This document shows, piece after piece, positions 1-7,478 of a stretch of 64,000 nt of DNA. Where the stretch lies: the NCBI RefSeq assembly GCF_014876185.1, contig NZ_JADALJ010000001.1, positions 2,709,501 to 2,773,500 of the forward strand, read 5' to 3'. The stretch is from Rufibacter sp. LB8 (GTDB taxonomy: Bacteria > Bacteroidota > Bacteroidia > Cytophagales > Hymenobacteraceae). The position numbers and the translations under genes were made by a program. The notes under the pieces were generated by a model, which saw nothing but the letters and a program-made list of their open reading frames with translations, did not search any database and was not told where the DNA came from. Position 1 is the stretch's first letter. Each line of letters starts with the position of its first letter.

Positions 1-270
1 TTTCTCCTTGATTAACAGACACGTTGCGCGCCTCTTACTGCTGACAGGCGTGCATGGTCACCAAACCGGCCAGGAATACCTATAGTTGCCTTTGGTGAAC
101 GCTTTTGGAAGCCATGGAAAACAAATATACTCATAAACCGCACACCAGCAGCGCCTTGTTGTTGATTATCTTGAAAATAGTAAAGGTCTGTAACCGGCCT
201 GCCACCCTGGCAAGCAACTCTATTTCCATTAAATAGTATAGGGGTAATGAATAGCTTTACCAATATATTT

Positions 271-1083
271 ATGAAAACTCTCAACCGCCGCCAACTGTGC
301 GGCTGGCTGGCTTTCCTGCTCCTGCTTCCCTTTTCTTCCTGTGACTTGTTTGACTACCACCCCTATGAAGGGAACGTGACCTACAAGAACCTCACCGCTG
401 AGAACGTGGCCCGCATCAAAGCCCTGGAATCTACCTTCCCGGCCCAGGCAACGCTTAAGTTTGCGTTCATCTCAGACACCCACAATTTCTTTGAGGAAAA
501 AGAGGCCATGGTCAAAGACATCAACAGCCGCAACGTGGCCTTTGTGCTGCACGGCGGCGACATCACCAACTACGGGTTCACAGACGAGTTTGAGCGGTCG
601 CACCGGGTGCTATCCAAGCTGAATGCGCCCTACGTGACCGTGATTGGCAACCATGACTGCCTAGGCGACGGAGACAAAATCTATCAGGCCATGTATGGGC
701 CGCTCAACCATTCGTTCACGTTCAAAAACAACAAGTTCATCTTCCTCAACTCCAACTTTCTGGAGTTTGACGCCTCTGTGCCTGACCTTGACTATTTGCA
801 GCGCGAACTGCAGGCCCCGGCAGACATCACCAACAAGTTTGTGGTGGCCCATATCTCCCCAGACCACGGCGAGGCCAACCCCGCCAAAGCAATGGGCTAT
901 GCCACGCTTATGCAGCAGTTTACCGTGGGCTTGTCTTTGCATGGGCATATACACGGCCACACGGTACGGCAACCGTACAATGACGGCATCACTTATCTTA
1001 CCACGGCTTCAGCCAACAAACGCAACTATGTGATGGTCACCGTCACTGGCAATACCATTACCCATGAAGTTATTACTTTCTAA
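271..1083 (+). CDS. Metallophosphoesterase lipoprotein (calcineurin-like)
   Basis: A 270-residue predicted exported phosphoesterase. The calcineurin-like metal motifs are visible in order: FISDTHNF (Asp and His near residues 69-71), GGDITNYG, GNHD, and the C-terminal LHGHIHGH. These are the classic ligands of the two-metal site. The first residues MKTLNRRQLCGWLAFLLLLP followed by FSSC form a lipoprotein signal with lipobox Cys at residue 24. That is why I start at 271 and not at the in-frame ATG at 247, which would add eight residues ahead of the signal. The protein probably sits on the periplasmic side of a membrane. The substrate (phosphodiester, nucleotide or phosphoprotein) cannot be told. 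The next gene begins 4 nt after the stop, so the two are probably cotranscribed. Confidence 0.88.
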   Translation: MKTLNRRQLCGWLAFLLLLPFSSCDLFDYHPYEGNVTYKNLTAENVARIKALESTFPAQATLKFAFISDTHNFFEEKEAMVKDINSRNVAFVLHGGDITNYGFTDEFERSHRVLSKLNAPYVTVIGNHDCLGDGDKIYQAMYGPLNHSFTFKNNKFIFLNSNFLEFDASVPDLDYLQRELQAPADITNKFVVAHISPDHGEANPAKAMGYATLMQQFTVGLSLHGHIHGHTVRQPYNDGITYLTTASANKRNYVMVTVTGNTITHEVITF

Positions 1084-1087
1084 GGCC

Positions 1088-1696
1088 ATGAAAAGAAGAT
1101 TACTCCTTGCCCTCCTTTTTATAGCCTCCTGGAGCCAGGCCGCCGCGCAGGATACCCCCGAAAAACAGGACCGCCCCAAAAACAAGTGGTACGCACCAGA
1201 TTACCTGGTGGCCCAGCACGCCGGCCTCATCGGGATTCTGGCGGCGGGTGTGGGCTATGACTTCGGGCGGCATGACCGCACCAACGTGGAGCTCATGTAC
1301 GGGTTCACGCCCAACTATGGCATCAAAAATACCACGCACACGTTCACCACGCGCCTGTACTACCAATCACATCCCAAACCGCTGGTGGGCGACTTCAAAA
1401 TTAGCTGGATCAGGGCGGGTGCGGGCATCAGCATGACCATTGGCGAACAGTTTGAGACCTTCTTCCCGAAGAAATACCCGCGAGGATATTACATCTGGCC
1501 TACCGCCACCCGCATTCTACCGTTTGTGGGCACCGCCGTGGGGCGCGACTTCAAAGGCAAAACCCGCCCGCTTTACGGTGAATTCTATGGGGAGATCGGC
1601 TCCGCCGATGTGCTCATCATTGACAAATACCGCAACAGCGGCATTGCCGTCACAGACATCCTGAACCTGGCCATTGGCCTGAGGCTGAAAATCTAA
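1088..1696 (+). CDS. Predicted outer-membrane protein, unknown function
   Basis: A 202-residue protein with a clear Sec signal (MKRRLLLALLFIASWSQAAA, cleavage after AAAQ region). The mature part is rich in alternating aromatic and glycine residues (VGYDFG, YGFTPNYG, TRLYYQS, AGAGISM) and ends in AIGLRLKI, as in small beta-barrel proteins. I did not recognise a named family. I start at the ATG at 1088, 4 nt after the stop of the phosphoesterase. An upstream ATG at 1064 overlaps that gene and would put eight residues before the signal. The two probably form one operon, and a PAL palindrome starts 5 nt after this stop codon. Confidence 0.75.
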   Translation: MKRRLLLALLFIASWSQAAAQDTPEKQDRPKNKWYAPDYLVAQHAGLIGILAAGVGYDFGRHDRTNVELMYGFTPNYGIKNTTHTFTTRLYYQSHPKPLVGDFKISWIRAGAGISMTIGEQFETFFPKKYPRGYYIWPTATRILPFVGTAVGRDFKGKTRPLYGEFYGEIGSADVLIIDKYRNSGIAVTDILNLAIGLRLKI

Positions 1697-1701
1697 ATTC
1701 C

Positions 1702-1739
1702 CGTTTTGGGGCTCATTTCTGAAAATGAGCCTGAAAACG
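1702..1739. repeat. PAL palindrome
   Basis: Arms CGTTTTGGGGCTCATTT and AAATGAGCCTGAAAACG around a short loop. It begins 5 nt after the stop codon of the upstream gene, between two tandem plus-strand genes. Confidence 0.9.
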
Positions 1740-1847
1740 CCTGCCTTTGTCTTCTTCACTGGAGCACAAAGGCAGGCGTTTTAGGTTTCTACGGTTTCAT
1801 GCGCCATTTTTGCGGAATACAATTTGTGCCTGTCGCGCGCCTGCCCA

Positions 1848-2384
1848 ATGAGCTATCTGTACCTCAAGTCTTTGCACATCATTTTTGTGGTGACCTGGTT
1901 TGCCGGGCTGTTCTACATTGTGCGCCTGTTTGTCTATTACGCAGAGACCGACCAGAAACCGGAGCCCGAGAAAAGCATTCTGCAACAGCAGTTCCAACTC
2001 ATGCAGAAGCGGCTCTGGTACGGCATTACCTGGCCCAGCGCCGTACTCACGTTCATCATGGGTTTCTCAGTGGTCTACAGCCTGAACTTGCACCAAACCT
2101 GGCCCACCTGGCTTCTCTGGAAACTGGGTTTTGTGGCCGGGCTTTTCGCCTATCATTTATACTGCCACCGCATTTTCAGGCAACACCAGCGCAACCAAAT
2201 CCACCAAAGCTCCACGCAACTGCGCATCTTAAACGAAGTGGCCACGCTTTTTCTGGTGAGCATTGTGTTTCTGGTAGTCTTGAAAAACGGACTCAGCGCC
2301 ACCTGGGGCGTGCTTGGTTTTATTGGATTGTCTGTAGTTTTAATGGCGGCCATCATGATCTATAGAAAACTCAGGAAAGGCTAA
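1848..2384 (+). CDS. hemJ: HemJ-like protoporphyrinogen IX oxidase
   Basis: A 178-residue integral membrane protein matching the HemJ (UPF0093) family. That family oxidises protoporphyrinogen IX to protoporphyrin IX in haem synthesis in bacteria lacking HemG and HemY. The family hallmarks are visible: a first helix with KSLHIIFVVTWFAGLFY, whose His is a haem ligand or catalytic residue in studied HemJ, and a third helix with the conserved Lys in LLWKLGFVAG followed by FAYHLYCHR. At least four hydrophobic helices are present. I take the ATG at 1848, because MSYLYLKSLHI is the usual HemJ N-terminus; an upstream start would add eight residues. The function rests on family recognition, and no other haem genes are next to it. 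Confidence 0.85.
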   Translation: MSYLYLKSLHIIFVVTWFAGLFYIVRLFVYYAETDQKPEPEKSILQQQFQLMQKRLWYGITWPSAVLTFIMGFSVVYSLNLHQTWPTWLLWKLGFVAGLFAYHLYCHRIFRQHQRNQIHQSSTQLRILNEVATLFLVSIVFLVVLKNGLSATWGVLGFIGLSVVLMAAIMIYRKLRKG

Positions 2385-2448
2385 ACTTGGGTTGGAAGAA
2401 ACCTGGGAGCGAAGGAAAACCTGTAGCCAGTCTTGCCTTCGGCGAAGC

Positions 2449-2487
2449 CGTTTTTGCCCTCATTTCCAGAAATGAGCCCGAAAACAG
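2449..2487. repeat. PAL palindrome
   Basis: Arms GTTTTTGCCCTCATTTC and GAAATGAGCCCGAAAAC. It lies between the convergent ends of hemJ and the SDYEK-repeat gene. Confidence 0.9.
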
Positions 2488-2607
2488 AAAACGTTTCCTG
2501 CCAGCTGCTTTCTTAAAAGCTGTCCTCAGGAACCGCCATAAAAGAGAATCGGCCCCTGAAGGACCGAATCAACTCAAACAACCAAAAAAAATCTTTAGAG
2601 GCGCGGC

Positions 2608-3888
2608 CTATTTGAACGAGGCCATCACTTTGTCATATTCATATTTTGAGCTCACCGTTTTGGCCGCATGGGCGAAGGCATCGCGCACGCGCTTGTCGTC
2701 TTTGGGCAGCTGGGTGGCTATCTTGCGCAGGAGCTTGCTCTTCTCATAGTCAGACGAAATTCCTTCGCTGGCTTTCAGAAGCGGCACATATTGGCTGCTG
2801 CCCAGGGTGCCCACTTTCAAGAGGTTGCCATAAGCTTTCACTTTCTCATAATCTGAGCCAATGGTGCTGATTAAGGGCAAGACCTGATCAAAATGCCTGA
2901 TTACCTGCTTCTCGTGTTTCATAAACGGGCTCAGGGCCTGCGTGCGCTCATAATCTGAGCTCACTTTCTGCAGGGCTTTCATCGCAAACGCGAACTGTTT
3001 CTCGGTGAGTTCTGGCCGGGCCGCCAGGCTGGTCAGCAACTTACGCTTCTCGTAGTCTGAACTCATGCCGGCGCTGGCTTCGGCTATTCTGGTGAGCGTG
3101 CTTTCTGGCAGGTTTTCCTGCAAGAGCAGATGTTTGAGCGCCTTGGCTTTCTCATAGTCTGACCCCACGCCCGCGGCGGCTTTCACGTAGGCCTCGGCAA
3201 TGCCGCTGTGGTTTAGCTTTGACGCCGGAATCTTGGTGAGCAACGACACCACTTCATAGTCTGAGTTCTTGGTCTGGCCCACCTGTTCCACCAGCGTCTG
3301 TAGGTCAGTGGGTTTCAGGTCTGGGTTGGCCAACAGGTAGCGGTACATTTTGGTCTTGCCTGAGCCGCTGGGCATGGTGGCGGTGTAGTCCAGCACTTTC
3401 GCGCTGCCGCCTTCCTGCATCAGGCGTTCGGCGCGGGCCTCTGCGCCAATGCCGGTGGTGGAGATAACCTCGGGCAGTTGCTGCGCCAACCAGGCTTTGC
3501 CGGCGGTGTTGTAGTCTTTGGGTTCATGGTCTACCCAATAAAAGCCCACCAACTCGCCGTTTTTGTGCTTGAGCACCACCATGTGCTCCGGCGCATTTTT
3601 CTCACGCACAGAATACTCAAACTTGCCCCCGTCACTTATGGCGATGATGGATTTCTCATCTGGCGCGATGGTGATTTTGCCCGTAGCCACCAGTTGTGAG
3701 CGGCGTCCGGTCTCATCTGTTCTGGTCAAAACCGTGTTGCCCTGGCTGGAGTTGTTGATGTAGGTGCCCTTGACCACATTGACACTGCTGTGCGACGGCT
3801 TTTTCTCGGCCTGGTCCTGGCTTGTGGCCGGCAAACAAACCGTTAACAACCCGAAGGCGAACATGGAGGAAAGTAAGAATGGACGCAT
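2608..3888 (-). CDS. Secreted SDYEK-repeat protein
   Basis: A 426-residue exported protein. The start at 3888 gives a good signal peptide (MRPFLLSSMFAFGLLTVCLP, then ATSQ). An upstream ATG at 3957 would add 23 unrelated residues. Residues of about 35-150 form a beta-rich region with no recognised domain. From about residue 210 to the end the protein holds seven helical repeats of roughly 33-38 residues. Each is marked by a G/S-S-D-Y-E-K-x-K-x-L signature: SDYEVVSLL, SDYEKAKAL, SDYEKRKLL, SDYERTQAL, SDYEKVKAY, SDYEKSKLL and the diverged SSKYEYDKV. Similar repeats occur at the ends of some Bacteroidota BlaR1/M56-like proteins, but no peptidase domain is present here. It probably acts as a periplasmic helical-solenoid binding protein; this is inference. 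Confidence 0.75.
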   Translation of the reverse strand: MRPFLLSSMFAFGLLTVCLPATSQDQAEKKPSHSSVNVVKGTYINNSSQGNTVLTRTDETGRRSQLVATGKITIAPDEKSIIAISDGGKFEYSVREKNAPEHMVVLKHKNGELVGFYWVDHEPKDYNTAGKAWLAQQLPEVISTTGIGAEARAERLMQEGGSAKVLDYTATMPSGSGKTKMYRYLLANPDLKPTDLQTLVEQVGQTKNSDYEVVSLLTKIPASKLNHSGIAEAYVKAAAGVGSDYEKAKALKHLLLQENLPESTLTRIAEASAGMSSDYEKRKLLTSLAARPELTEKQFAFAMKALQKVSSDYERTQALSPFMKHEKQVIRHFDQVLPLISTIGSDYEKVKAYGNLLKVGTLGSSQYVPLLKASEGISSDYEKSKLLRKIATQLPKDDKRVRDAFAHAAKTVSSKYEYDKVMASFK

Positions 3889-4117
3889 AGCGGTAAGGTT
3901 AAGATGGAACAACACGGAACACAGCCCAGAAACGGATGCTGCTCTAAAAGACAACAAAGTGCGCGGGAGGTTGCACGTGGCTGTCTAAAATTCCTGCAGT
4001 TTCTCTTACAACCGCCGTGCCAGTATCTCAAATTATTCATTTACAGCAACTTACTGACATTCACCTTTGTAAACACTGTTCGCAATTGGACACCTTCTCT
4101 CCGTTTCCGGACAGTTT

Positions 4118-4158
4118 CTGTTTTGGGGCTTGTTTCTGGAAATGAAGGCGAAAACTGG
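4118..4158. repeat. PAL palindrome
   Basis: Arms CTGTTTTGGGGCTTGTTTC and GAAATGAAGGCGAAAACTGG. The arms have diverged and pair with several mismatches. Confidence 0.8.
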
Positions 4159-4216
4159 AGGAAGTGATTTTTAGGGGAAGGCTAGATGCAGCTGCTGCCA
4201 ATTTTTCAAAGGTACA

Positions 4217-4277
4217 CTCCAGCAAGTTTAGCGCAGCGTAACTTGTGGGTTTACACGCAGGAAGTTTATCAACTTCC
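4217..4277 (+). repeat. REP-1 element, left copy (plus orientation)
   Basis: Composed of GCAAGTTTAGCGCAGCG plus TAACTTGTGGGT, which folds as an imperfect hairpin (AAGTT...AACTT), followed by the small hairpin GAAGTTTATCAACTTC. It ends 5 nt from the stop codon of the RAYT gene. The same two-part unit recurs at 4842-4904 (inverted) and 5174-5234 (same orientation). Confidence 0.85.
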
Positions 4278-4282
4278 GTACA

Positions 4283-4831
4283 CTACTCAATCAAAATCAC
4301 AGGCACCAATCCTTTTAACCCGGCGTAATCCTTCGCGCTAGAATACAGATACTGTTCCGGCTCCTCTACCCAACCTTCCTTCACGGGGTTTTGGTGCACG
4401 TAGTCCAGCTTCTGGGCCAGCAGGGCATTGGTGCTTACCTCAATGGGATGGTTGTGCTGTTGCCAGAATTGGTATTTGGTGTTGTTGGGATTGCGCTGCC
4501 CCGCCCGTTCAAAGAGCCAGAGAAGCCAGCCTTTGCGGCTTTCCTGAGTGTTGGCGTCAATGGCTTTGGTAATTTCTTTGGAAGTATGCCGCTTTAAATC
4601 ACGTAAGATATCCTCCAGTTTTTCACCCTTTGAGCCAATAATCAAATGTACATGGTTGGGCATCAGGCACCACGCATACACGTGCAGGCCTTTGTGCTGA
4701 ATGCAATAGCGCAGGCTTTCCACAAAAATGTCTTTGTATTCCCGCCGGGTAAACACGTCTACCCAATATACCGTGGCAAAAGACACGAAATAGAGGAAGT
4801 CCTGGTCCTTTATTTTGTAGCTGCGGCTCAT
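4283..4831 (-). CDS. REP-associated tyrosine transposase (RAYT, Y1_Tnp)
   Basis: A 182-residue single-domain HUH endonuclease of the IS200/IS605-like Y1 transposase superfamily, RAYT branch. The HUH metal motif is in LMPNHVHLIIGS. The C-terminal block YVHQNPVKEGWV followed by YLYSSAKDY carries the candidate catalytic tyrosine. RAYT proteins in other bacteria nick and join single-stranded REP palindromes. Here the gene is bracketed by inverted REP-1 copies within 6 and 11 nt of its stop and start, as expected for a RAYT with its own substrate. No terminal features of a full IS were seen. The second RAYT (48813-49331) has clearly different sequence and a different REP. Confidence 0.92.
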   Translation of the reverse strand: MSRSYKIKDQDFLYFVSFATVYWVDVFTRREYKDIFVESLRYCIQHKGLHVYAWCLMPNHVHLIIGSKGEKLEDILRDLKRHTSKEITKAIDANTQESRKGWLLWLFERAGQRNPNNTKYQFWQQHNHPIEVSTNALLAQKLDYVHQNPVKEGWVEEPEQYLYSSAKDYAGLKGLVPVILIE

Positions 4832-4841
4832 GGGGATGTAC

Positions 4842-4904
4842 GTAAGTTTATAAACTTACTACGTTGGCTACCCACAAGTTACGCTGGCGCTAAACTTGCG
4901 GGAG
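4842..4904 (-). repeat. REP-1 element, middle copy (minus orientation)
   Basis: The hairpin GTAAGTTTATAAACTTAC (4842-4859) is followed by CCCACAAGTTACGCTGGCG plus CTAAACTTGCGGGAG, the reverse complement of the left copy. The first hairpin is only 10 nt upstream of the RAYT start codon, so it probably also lies in the RAYT leader. Confidence 0.85.
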
Positions 4905-4917
4905 AAATGAAATTCTT

Positions 4918-5142
4918 TTACCTGTAGGAGAAATAAACCATTACATAAGCAATGATAACAACTATAATTAGGCCTACAAAAATGTTTAAACATCCATACG
5001 ATAAAACATCTGCAGGTTCATGCATATCTCCATGCCTTACCTCCTTAAACGACTTTGCCTTTTTTCCAGTCACCTTTGAGCGAATGAAAAAAAAGAGCCA
5101 TCTAGCCGTGATACCTAAATATTCAAATATTAAAGATCGCAT
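4918..5142 (-). CDS. Small membrane protein, unknown (REP cassette cargo)
   Basis: A 74-residue ORF with a C-terminal hydrophobic segment (GCLNIFVGLIIVVIIAYVMVY, about residues 49-69) and a basic N-terminal half. It is AT-rich compared with hmgA next door. No family was recognised. It sits exactly between two oppositely oriented REP-1 copies (4842-4904 and 5174-5234), in the same orientation as the RAYT gene. Codon use looks ordinary enough to be translated, but the size leaves doubt. It may be a passenger of the RAYT/REP system or an older resident gene hemmed in by repeats. Confidence 0.55.
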   Translation of the reverse strand: MRSLIFEYLGITARWLFFFIRSKVTGKKAKSFKEVRHGDMHEPADVLSYGCLNIFVGLIIVVIIAYVMVYFSYR

Positions 5143-5173
5143 CTGTAGCCTATCCTAACTTTCACTACTTAAT

Positions 5174-5234
5174 CTCCCGCAAGTTTAGCGCAGCGTAACT
5201 TGTGGGTTGGCACTGAGGAAGTTTATCAACTTCC
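5174..5234 (+). repeat. REP-1 element, right copy (plus orientation)
   Basis: CTCCCGCAAGTTTAGCGCAG, then CGTAACTTGTGGGTTGGC, and the hairpin GGAAGTTTATCAACTTCC. It is nearly identical to the 4217 copy and in the same orientation. Confidence 0.87.
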
Positions 5235-5250
5235 TTATTCCAAACAAAAT

Positions 5251-5290
5251 CCGTTTTCGGACTCATTTCTCAAAACGAGCCCCAAAACGG
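5251..5290. repeat. PAL palindrome
   Basis: Outer arms CCGTTTTCGG and CCCCAAAACGG, inner ACTCATTT and AAACGAG. It ends 2 nt from the stop codon of hmgA, which lies on the minus strand. Confidence 0.85.
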
Positions 5291-5292
5291 GT

Positions 5293-6492
5293 TTAGTCCA
5301 TCATATCGGCGGGTCGGGGGGCGTGCGGGGCGACGTCTGGGTTCCAGCTCATGGGATAGTTTTGGTCCAGGAATTCCAGGGCGTCAACAGTTAAATACAG
5401 CGGCTTGAAGGTGTCAATCATCACGGCCAGTTCATGGGTTTCTTTCTTACCTATGCTGGCTTCCACGGTGCCAGGGTGTGGGCCGTGCGGAAGGCCGCTG
5501 GGGTGAATGGTGAACGAGCCAATGTCCACGCCTTTTCTGCTCATGAAATTACCGGCCACGTAATACAGAATCTCGTCTGAGTCTACGTTGGAGTGGTTGT
5601 AGGGCGCCGGAATTGCCAACGGGTGATAATCAAACAACCGCGGCACGAAAGAGCACACTACAAACCCCTGCGTCTCAAACGTTTGGTGCACGGGCGGCGG
5701 CTGGTGAATGCGGCCGGTAATGGGCTCAAAGTCATGGATGGAAAAGGCATACGGATAGAAATAACCATCCCAACCCACCACGTCCAGCGGCGAATAGTCA
5801 TAGGTGTACTGGTGCAGAAAACCTTCTTTCTTAATCTGAAGCAGATACTCACCCGGCGCATCATCTAGAATCAATTCATGCGGTGGCCTGATGTCGCGCT
5901 CACAGTACGGGCTGTGCTCCAGCAGTTGCCCGAAGTGGTTTCTATAGCGCCGCACGGTCTCTACCGGGCTGAAGCTCTCGGTGATTAAAAGGCGGACGGG
6001 GCCTTCGTTCCATTTCCATTGGTGGATGATGGTTCTAGGGATGACCACGTAATCGCCGGCCTCTACCTCCAGCCGGCCCATCTGCGACAGCAAGGCGCCG
6101 GAACCTTCATGGATGAACACAATCTCATCTGCGAGCGCATTTTTGTAGAAATAGTCCATCTCGCGTTGCTTCGGGAGGCAGATAGAAATAGTGCAATCTT
6201 TGTTCATCAAGACCGTCTTGCGCGCGCTCAGGTAATCTTCGCCGGTGCTTTCGCCTTTGAAGGGGCGTAGATGGTACGGCGCCAGCGGCACGGTAGATTG
6301 CACCGGTCCGTACGGCACCGGTTCGCCAATGCGCGTGATGCGGGTGGGCGCATGGTTATGGTACAGCAACGACGACACCCCCGAAAACCCCAACGTACCC
6401 ACCAACTGCTCATGGTACAAACTGCCATCGGGCTTTCTGAACTGCGTGTGCCGCTTCCGCGGAATGTTTCCTAATCTATGGTAGTAGGCCAT
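5293..6492 (-). CDS. hmgA: Homogentisate 1,2-dioxygenase
   Basis: A 399-residue non-haem iron dioxygenase of the cupin fold. It opens the ring of homogentisate to maleylacetoacetate in tyrosine and phenylalanine catabolism (cytoplasm). Recognisable blocks include the N-terminal YYHRLGNIPRKRHTQFRKP, the middle cupin FIHEGSGALLSQMG and GDYVVIPRTIIHQW, and the C-terminal SGLPHGPHPG...KKETHELAVMIDT with the His/Glu ligand region. The length is shorter than the roughly 440 residues of mammalian and Pseudomonas enzymes, which is usual for the Bacteroidota form. No other gene of the pathway (hppD, fahA, maiA) is adjacent. A short ATGTGCTA-type tandem repeat and a PAL lie upstream of the start. Confidence 0.93.
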   Translation of the reverse strand: MAYYHRLGNIPRKRHTQFRKPDGSLYHEQLVGTLGFSGVSSLLYHNHAPTRITRIGEPVPYGPVQSTVPLAPYHLRPFKGESTGEDYLSARKTVLMNKDCTISICLPKQREMDYFYKNALADEIVFIHEGSGALLSQMGRLEVEAGDYVVIPRTIIHQWKWNEGPVRLLITESFSPVETVRRYRNHFGQLLEHSPYCERDIRPPHELILDDAPGEYLLQIKKEGFLHQYTYDYSPLDVVGWDGYFYPYAFSIHDFEPITGRIHQPPPVHQTFETQGFVVCSFVPRLFDYHPLAIPAPYNHSNVDSDEILYYVAGNFMSRKGVDIGSFTIHPSGLPHGPHPGTVEASIGKKETHELAVMIDTFKPLYLTVDALEFLDQNYPMSWNPDVAPHAPRPADMMD

Positions 6493-6497
6493 TTGGT

Positions 6498-6534
6498 TAA
6501 TGTGCTAATTAGGTAATGTGCTGATGTGCTAATT
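6498..6534. repeat. Short imperfect tandem repeat
   Basis: Three copies of ATGTGCTAATT or ATGTGCTG sit within 37 bp, just upstream of the hmgA start codon. It probably overlaps the hmgA leader or promoter. Confidence 0.6.
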
Positions 6535-6543
6535 TTATAGATG

Positions 6544-6582
6544 CGTTTTCGGGCTCATTTCTGGAAATGAAGCCGAAAACAG
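6544..6582. repeat. PAL palindrome
   Basis: Arms CGTTTTCGGGCTCATTTC and GAAATGAAGCCGAAAACAG, between two minus-strand genes. Confidence 0.9.
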
Positions 6583-6662
6583 GAGTTGAAAAAAACACCT
6601 CGCATAAGCAATTCAAAGTTGTGACACGAAGATACTTTTAAGGCTTATGCCTTGTTGTTTTC

Positions 6663-7319
6663 CTATTCAATAACGTTTACTGTTTCGCTATTAGACCAAA
6701 CTACGGCATAGTTGTCAGCAAAATTCTCTGCTTTCTGTTTATATGCCTTGCTCCAGAAACGGTGGTACATACTGTCTATATGATGGCCAATCTCATGAAG
6801 CAATAAACGTTCAAGGTAATAGTCCTTAATTCTTTCTACTTCCCATTTTAGAAACCAACCATTTTCATCAGACCCGAGTTGGGTAGTGTAGGGAGCATAA
6901 AACTTAAGCTGCTTCAGTTCTGGCTTCTTGTCCCCAAAGCGCATTTTCAAATCATTCGGGAATGGATGAAGCACAATAAGGTTCACGCCGCTTCCACTTA
7001 TAAAGCTGCCTTGAACCGCATTTCCATTCTGATAATCCGTTCTCTTTACCTTTCGAAACCAGACATGCGTTAATTCTTTGCTGTGCTCCTTAGGTAATTT
7101 TTCCAGAGTCTTCCTTACTTGCTCTGCTGTGACAGGAAAGAAGAAGTCCTTAGACGGATTGTCTTCAATGAAAATAGATGTCTCTTGTCCAGCAGATGGA
7201 GCAAGTAAGTTATGTTGGCTTTTAAAGATTTGGTCAGCTAATTTAGGGTGCCTCCTGCCTCCTTTCACATCTCCAAATTTCCTGCTCTTCTTCCAGGCTG
7301 TTTCTTTCCTATTTATCAT
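6663..7319 (-). CDS. HExxH-containing putative zinc metallopeptidase
   Basis: A 218-residue protein (start at 7319; a further ATG at 7337 adds six residues). Near residue 180 it has LLLHEIGHHIDSMYH, a HEXXH zinc motif. A downstream AENFADNYAVVW could supply the third ligand, as in gluzincin-like or ImmA/IrrE-like peptidases. There is no signal peptide, so it is probably cytoplasmic. The N-terminal half is charged and ends in a beta-rich section; no helix-turn-helix was seen. No family could be named. The gene is moderately AT-rich and stands alone between two PAL copies, which suggests an accessory gene. Confidence 0.65.
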   Translation of the reverse strand: MINRKETAWKKSRKFGDVKGGRRHPKLADQIFKSQHNLLAPSAGQETSIFIEDNPSKDFFFPVTAEQVRKTLEKLPKEHSKELTHVWFRKVKRTDYQNGNAVQGSFISGSGVNLIVLHPFPNDLKMRFGDKKPELKQLKFYAPYTTQLGSDENGWFLKWEVERIKDYYLERLLLHEIGHHIDSMYHRFWSKAYKQKAENFADNYAVVWSNSETVNVIE

Positions 7320-7360
7320 ATATACAAAGCATGCCAACTCTAAGATAGAAAAAAAGCATT

Positions 7361-7402
7361 CCTGTTTTCGGCTTCATTTCAAGAACTGAGCCCGGAAACA
7401 GG
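7361..7402. repeat. PAL palindrome
   Basis: Arms CCTGTTTTCGGCTTCATTTC and GAACTGAGCCCGGAAACAGG. The outer pairs extend to a CCTG/CAGG clamp. Confidence 0.88.
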
Positions 7403-7435
7403 AAGTTAATCAAACAGTCTCAAATGAAAACAAAA

Positions 7436-7468
7436 AAGCGCCTGCCAGTTTTACCCGGCAGGCGCTTT
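7436..7468 (-). terminator. Intrinsic terminator of the S41 protease gene
   Basis: The strong stem AAAGCGCCTGCC / GGCAGGCGCTTT has a 9-10 nt loop. An A-run on its left side reads as a U-run on the minus strand. It starts 11 nt beyond the stop codon at 7479. Confidence 0.85.
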
Positions 7469-7478
7469 CCCTTTACAA

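Larger units (their letters stand above)
3889..4282. other. Intergenic region holding a PAL and a REP-1 copy
   Basis: No gene seen. The region carries the upstream DNA of the SDYEK-repeat gene, one PAL copy and the left REP-1 copy of the RAYT cassette, which are listed separately. Confidence 0.7.

Noticed and set aside
12-284. 90-codon minus-strand frame at the window start
   Set aside because: Overlaps the phosphoesterase start, has no recognisable features and no promoter.
4283-4831. Complete IS200/IS605 element
   Set aside because: The gene has the RAYT form and REP flanks, with no tnpB and no IS-type ends.
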